DNA of 7,572 nt, taken from contig DBTI01000135.1 in NCBI GenBank assembly GCA_002306975.1, positions 1 through 7,572 on the forward strand, read 5' to 3'. Each line of letters begins with the position of its first letter. Position 1 is the stretch's first letter. This document shows positions 5,884 to 7,572 of this stretch, piece after piece. Made by a program: the position numbers and the translations under genes. The stretch comes from Ruminococcaceae bacterium UBA1320. Its GTDB lineage: Bacteria > Bacillota > Clostridia > Oscillospirales > Ethanoligenentaceae. The notes beneath the pieces were generated by a model. It did no database searches. It was not told where the DNA came from and saw only the letters and a list, made by a program, of their open reading frames with translations.

Positions 5884-5950
5884 CACCGGTGAACACATTG
5901 AAAACAGGTAGTCGGGAAAGTGGTGTCATAACTTTTGAGTTTTGACACCA
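5865..5950. repeat. Cluster of four TTATGACACC motifs
   Basis: Plus-strand copies are at 5865-5874 (TTATGACACT), 5878-5887 (TTATGACACC) and 5940-5949 (TTTTGACACC). A minus-strand copy is at 5922-5931 (GGTGTCATAA). The first two are 13 bp apart. The second and the minus-strand copy extend to an 11-bp perfect inverted repeat, 5877-5887 with 5922-5932. Such a cluster between relaxase and resolvase genes could be an oriT, a resolution site, an operator or an iteron array. Confidence 0.75.
5921..5950. promoter_or_regulatory. Near-perfect dyad, candidate resolvase crossover site or hairpin
   Basis: GGTGTCATAACT (5922-5933) and the reverse complement of AGTTTTGACACC (5938-5949) match at 11 of 12 bases, flanking a TTTG centre. 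One further T-A pair extends the dyad by one base on each side. Two 12-bp half-sites around 4 bp (28 bp) is the known layout of small serine resolvase core sites, and TGTCATAA recalls the TGTCnnATAA-type half-sites of Tn3-family res. As RNA it would be a 13-bp stem with a tetraloop, followed by the moderately T-rich ATCATTATTTT, so a terminator is the alternative. Confidence 0.5.
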
Positions 5951-6010
5951 TCATTATTTTGTGCGGCTGGAAAATCCGGCAGCATAGATTTTTGTGAAAG
6001 GAAAAATGCT

Positions 6011-6181
6011 TTGAATAATATAAAAGAATGCAAGGGTATGGAAGTAACAGATGAAGAACCTGAGAGCGGAAGCGCTTCCATGACTTCTGACTATTTATTT
6101 ATGTTACAGTCTTATTCGAAGGATAATCGCATTCCAGATAAAATCTTCGTTATTGAGTCTTATCCTAAACTCAACGGATAA
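6011..6181 (+). CDS. Small hypothetical ORF
   Basis: I do not recognise this 56-residue product. The frame is open from 5942, but the TTG there lies inside the dyad and has no ribosome binding site. TTG 6011 stands 8 nt after AAAGGA (5997-6002) and is the best start I can defend; ATG 6038 is also in frame but has AAGGG only 1 nt away. The N-terminal part is acidic (VTDEEPESGS). The C-terminal part (YLFMLQSYSKDNRIPDKIFVIESYPKLNG) has the look of a conserved domain end, with no membrane segment or metal motif. It could be a remnant of a larger gene, given the damaged ssb-like ORF just upstream, or a genuine small element protein. Confidence 0.35.
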   Translation: MNNIKECKGMEVTDEEPESGSASMTSDYLFMLQSYSKDNRIPDKIFVIESYPKLNG

Positions 6182-6208
6182 CTTGACATTAATTTACATA
6201 GATAATCA

Positions 6209-6231
6209 CGCCGTTCATTTCGGCGGTATTT
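6209..6231 (+). terminator. Short GC hairpin with TATTTT tail
   Basis: CGCCG (6209-6213) pairs with CGGCG (6221-6225) around TTCATTT, followed by GTATTTTC. It is located after the small ORF ending at 6181 and before the next ribosome binding site. It could terminate upstream transcription or attenuate entry into the resolvase/CpaB-like genes. The stem is short and the T-run brief, so the call is moderate. Confidence 0.45.
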
Positions 6232-6255
6232 TCATGTTAGGGGGGAAAGATATAA

Positions 6256-6462
6256 TTGACAGATGAAATAATAATAGGGCAAGAGATATACCTCAAGTCC
6301 GAAACACTGTACCGCGAAGATGCCCAGCACAGAAGGCTTCCTATGGATGGGAAAGTGGTTTATATACATCCTGAAAACCGCTTTTACTCAGTTGAATTTG
6401 ACGTGCATGGCTACAAGATAAGGGAATCATTTTTCTTTTCCGGTCGGCAGGGCGTAATGTGA
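6256..6462 (+). CDS. Small hypothetical protein upstream of resolvase
   Basis: This is a 68-residue ORF beginning at TTG 6256, 10 nt after AGGGGGG (6239-6245). The product has no signal peptide or membrane helix. It is rich in alternating hydrophobic and charged residues (GKVVYIHPENRFYSVEFDVHGYKIRESFFF, about 32-61 in two runs), which suggests a small beta-rich fold. I do not recognise the family. It ends 15 nt before the resolvase start, and the resolvase ribosome binding site lies in that gap, so the two are probably one transcript. Small proteins of this size beside resolvase genes are common cargo of clostridial conjugative elements; a role in DNA binding or regulation is only a guess. 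Confidence 0.6.
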   Translation: MTDEIIIGQEIYLKSETLYREDAQHRRLPMDGKVVYIHPENRFYSVEFDVHGYKIRESFFFSGRQGVM

Positions 6463-6477
6463 AACGAGGTGATAAAA

Positions 6478-7047
6478 ATGGTCTATGCCTATGTGAGAGT
6501 GTCAACGAAATCCCAGGCCAGGGACGGGAATTCGTTAGAAGAGCAGAAATTGCGGATATTAGAGAAGTATCCGGAAGCGGTAATAATATCAGAGAGCATG
6601 AGCGGAGCAGCCTTCAGACCTGAGTTTGAAAGGCTGCTTTTTTTGTTGCAGCAAGGAGATAGACTGGCTGTCACCAAACTGGACAGATTTTGTAGGACGG
6701 CAAAGGAAGGTCTGGAACATTTGGATATGCTCATCTCAAAAGGTGTGGAGATTGAGATATTCAATTACGGGCTGTTTAACAACACACCTACAGGGAAGCT
6801 TCTGGTAACGACTTTGCTGGCCTTCGCGGAGTTTGAACGCTCTCTAATAATTGAACGGACAAGCGAAGGAAAAGCCATTGCGAAGAAACACGCGAATTAT
6901 CGTGAGGGACGTCCGTCGCCGTACTCCCCGGCGCAGCTCGCTCATGCGATTGAGTTAAAACCCGACTACTCCTACAAGCAGATTGAGGAAATGACCGGGA
7001 TCAGTAAAAGCACTCTCATCCGTGCTATTAACAAAAAGAAGGAATGA
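6478..7047 (+). CDS. Small serine resolvase/invertase
   Basis: The 189-residue protein matches the usual length of Tn3-type resolvases and invertases, which join two short sites through a covalent 5'-phosphoserine. The catalytic domain starts YAYVRVSTKSQ with Arg7 and nucleophile Ser9. TKLDRFCRTAKEG (66-78) carries conserved arginines 70 and 73. GKLLVTTLLAFAEFERSLIIERTSEG (106-131, in two runs) covers the dimer-interface helix. GRPSPYSP leads into a helix-turn-helix (about 151-186; YKQIEEMTGISKSTLIRAI). I chose ATG 6478 over GTG 6469 because GAGGTG at 6466-6471 is the ribosome binding site, 6 nt before the ATG. It may resolve multimers or cointegrates of the element, or invert a segment. A candidate target dyad lies about 530 bp upstream at 5922-5949. 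Confidence 0.88.
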   Translation: MVYAYVRVSTKSQARDGNSLEEQKLRILEKYPEAVIISESMSGAAFRPEFERLLFLLQQGDRLAVTKLDRFCRTAKEGLEHLDMLISKGVEIEIFNYGLFNNTPTGKLLVTTLLAFAEFERSLIIERTSEGKAIAKKHANYREGRPSPYSPAQLAHAIELKPDYSYKQIEEMTGISKSTLIRAINKKKE

Positions 7048-7088
7048 ATACCGAAATGTATTTTCATTACAAAGGAGCGTGGAAACAA

Positions 7089-7572
7089 TTGCTAAGAATT
7101 TTCAAAAACAAATGGTTTATCAGTACGGTATGCCTCTTTCTTGCGGCTGTACTGGCCTTCATGGTATTGCCGCAGATGTATGACAGGCAGTCCTCCACGA
7201 CTACTATTGTGGAGCTGAATAAGAATGTGCCATACGGAACCGTTATAGCAGACACCGCACTTACAACAGTTGAAGTCGGCGCCTACGGCCTGTCCAAAAA
7301 CGTAGTCATGGACAAGTCGGAGATTATCGGAAAAGTCGCCGGCACGGATTTATATACGGGAGAGTACCTCTGGAAGGAGCGTTTCATAACATTGGACGCC
7401 TATCAGGAAGCGGAGAAACTTAAAAACCACGGGCTGACAGACGGGACGTCTCTCATAACAATTGGGCTGCCGACTGCCTCCGCGGGAGTCGCCGGTGTCC
7501 TTCGGGCCGGTGATGGTGTTGACGTTTATGGGTACCAGACGCCCGCGGACAAGCAGGGACACGTTTGGGTGA
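7089..7572 (+). CDS. SAF-domain, CpaB/RcpC-like membrane-anchored protein (3' end outside window)
   Basis: At least 161 residues are present and the frame runs off the window. A short basic N-terminus (LRIFKNKWF) is followed by one membrane helix (about 11-29), giving an extracytoplasmic body. Residues about 38-100 form a SAF-like domain (VELNKNVPYGTVIADTALTTVEV, in two runs, then IIGKVAGTDLYTGEYL). The following block (TIGLPTASAGVAGVLRAGDGVDVYGY, about 124-149 in two runs) has the GxxRxGDxVDV-type pattern of CpaB/RcpC. In Tad/Flp pilus systems CpaB is a periplasmic or wall-side assembly protein. TTG 7089 has AAAGGAG 11 nt upstream. ATG 7056 is in frame and would add 11 residues, with GAAGGA 12 nt away. 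The gene starts 41 nt after the resolvase and is slightly richer in GC. Confidence 0.75.
   Translation, partial: MLRIFKNKWFISTVCLFLAAVLAFMVLPQMYDRQSSTTTIVELNKNVPYGTVIADTALTTVEVGAYGLSKNVVMDKSEIIGKVAGTDLYTGEYLWKERFITLDAYQEAEKLKNHGLTDGTSLITIGLPTASAGVAGVLRAGDGVDVYGYQTPADKQGHVWV

Noticed and set aside
6183..6206. TTGACA with GATAAT as a promoter for the 6256 gene
   Set aside because: The spacing is only 12 bp and nothing resembling a -10 box lies at 16-18 bp. The following hairpin is also within the would-be transcript start.
6469..6477. GTG 6469 as the resolvase start
   Set aside because: That GTG is part of the GAGGTG ribosome binding site for ATG 6478, which gives the family-typical start MVYAYVRVS.
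1..7572. CRISPR arrays, tRNA or rRNA genes
   Set aside because: No regularly spaced repeat-spacer series, tRNA cloverleaf or rRNA-like segment was seen on reading the window.

Overview
The window looks like accessory DNA from a low-to-moderate GC Firmicute, most probably a member of the Clostridia. Three things point that way: strong AGGAGG-type ribosome binding sites with frequent TTG starts, a TndX/TnpX-type large serine recombinase with a DUF4368-like C-terminus, and a MobP3-type relaxase. It reads as a patchwork of mobile elements with no housekeeping gene. This assignment comes from reading the protein families; no database search was run.

Left part (1-2064): the recombinase end of an integrated element. 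An AT-rich leader with three inverted repeats precedes a 56-residue ORF and then a large serine recombinase. The recombinase is interrupted by one in-frame TGA where the family normally has an Arg codon, so it looks recently inactivated. Its stop codon lies directly against an RHS-repeat gene that has lost its 5' part (2065-2862). The element therefore seems to have integrated inside an RHS coding sequence, with the element end at about 2062-2070. The RHS fragment keeps the core, the DPSG motif and a variable C-terminal tip. A small three-helix membrane protein (2884-3123) follows, in the usual place for an immunity protein.

Middle part (3124-3844): debris. It holds a C-terminal fragment of an IS1182-type transposase on the minus strand, bounded by two similar 19-bp motifs in direct orientation. 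A strong hairpin comes next, then about 200 bp in which I see no gene.

Right part (3845-7572): the start of a conjugative or mobilizable module, all on the plus strand. It begins with a tandem AbrB-like DNA-binding protein carrying a C-terminal zinc ribbon, 4 nt from a MobP3-like relaxase. An ssb-like remnant follows, overlapping a cluster of TTATGACACC motifs. The cluster contains a 28-bp dyad shaped like a resolvase crossover site; the same bases could also form two mutually exclusive RNA hairpins. Then come two small unknown ORFs, a small serine resolvase, and the N-terminal part of a membrane-anchored SAF/CpaB-like protein that runs off the window. Relaxase, resolvase and CpaB-like protein together suggest an integrative conjugative element whose transfer or surface apparatus includes Tad-pilus-like parts.

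The most interesting points are the 5865-5950 structure, the RHS/recombinase junction with its single nonsense codon, the RHS tip with its membrane partner, and the pairing of an AbrB-zinc-ribbon regulator with relaxase and CpaB-like genes.
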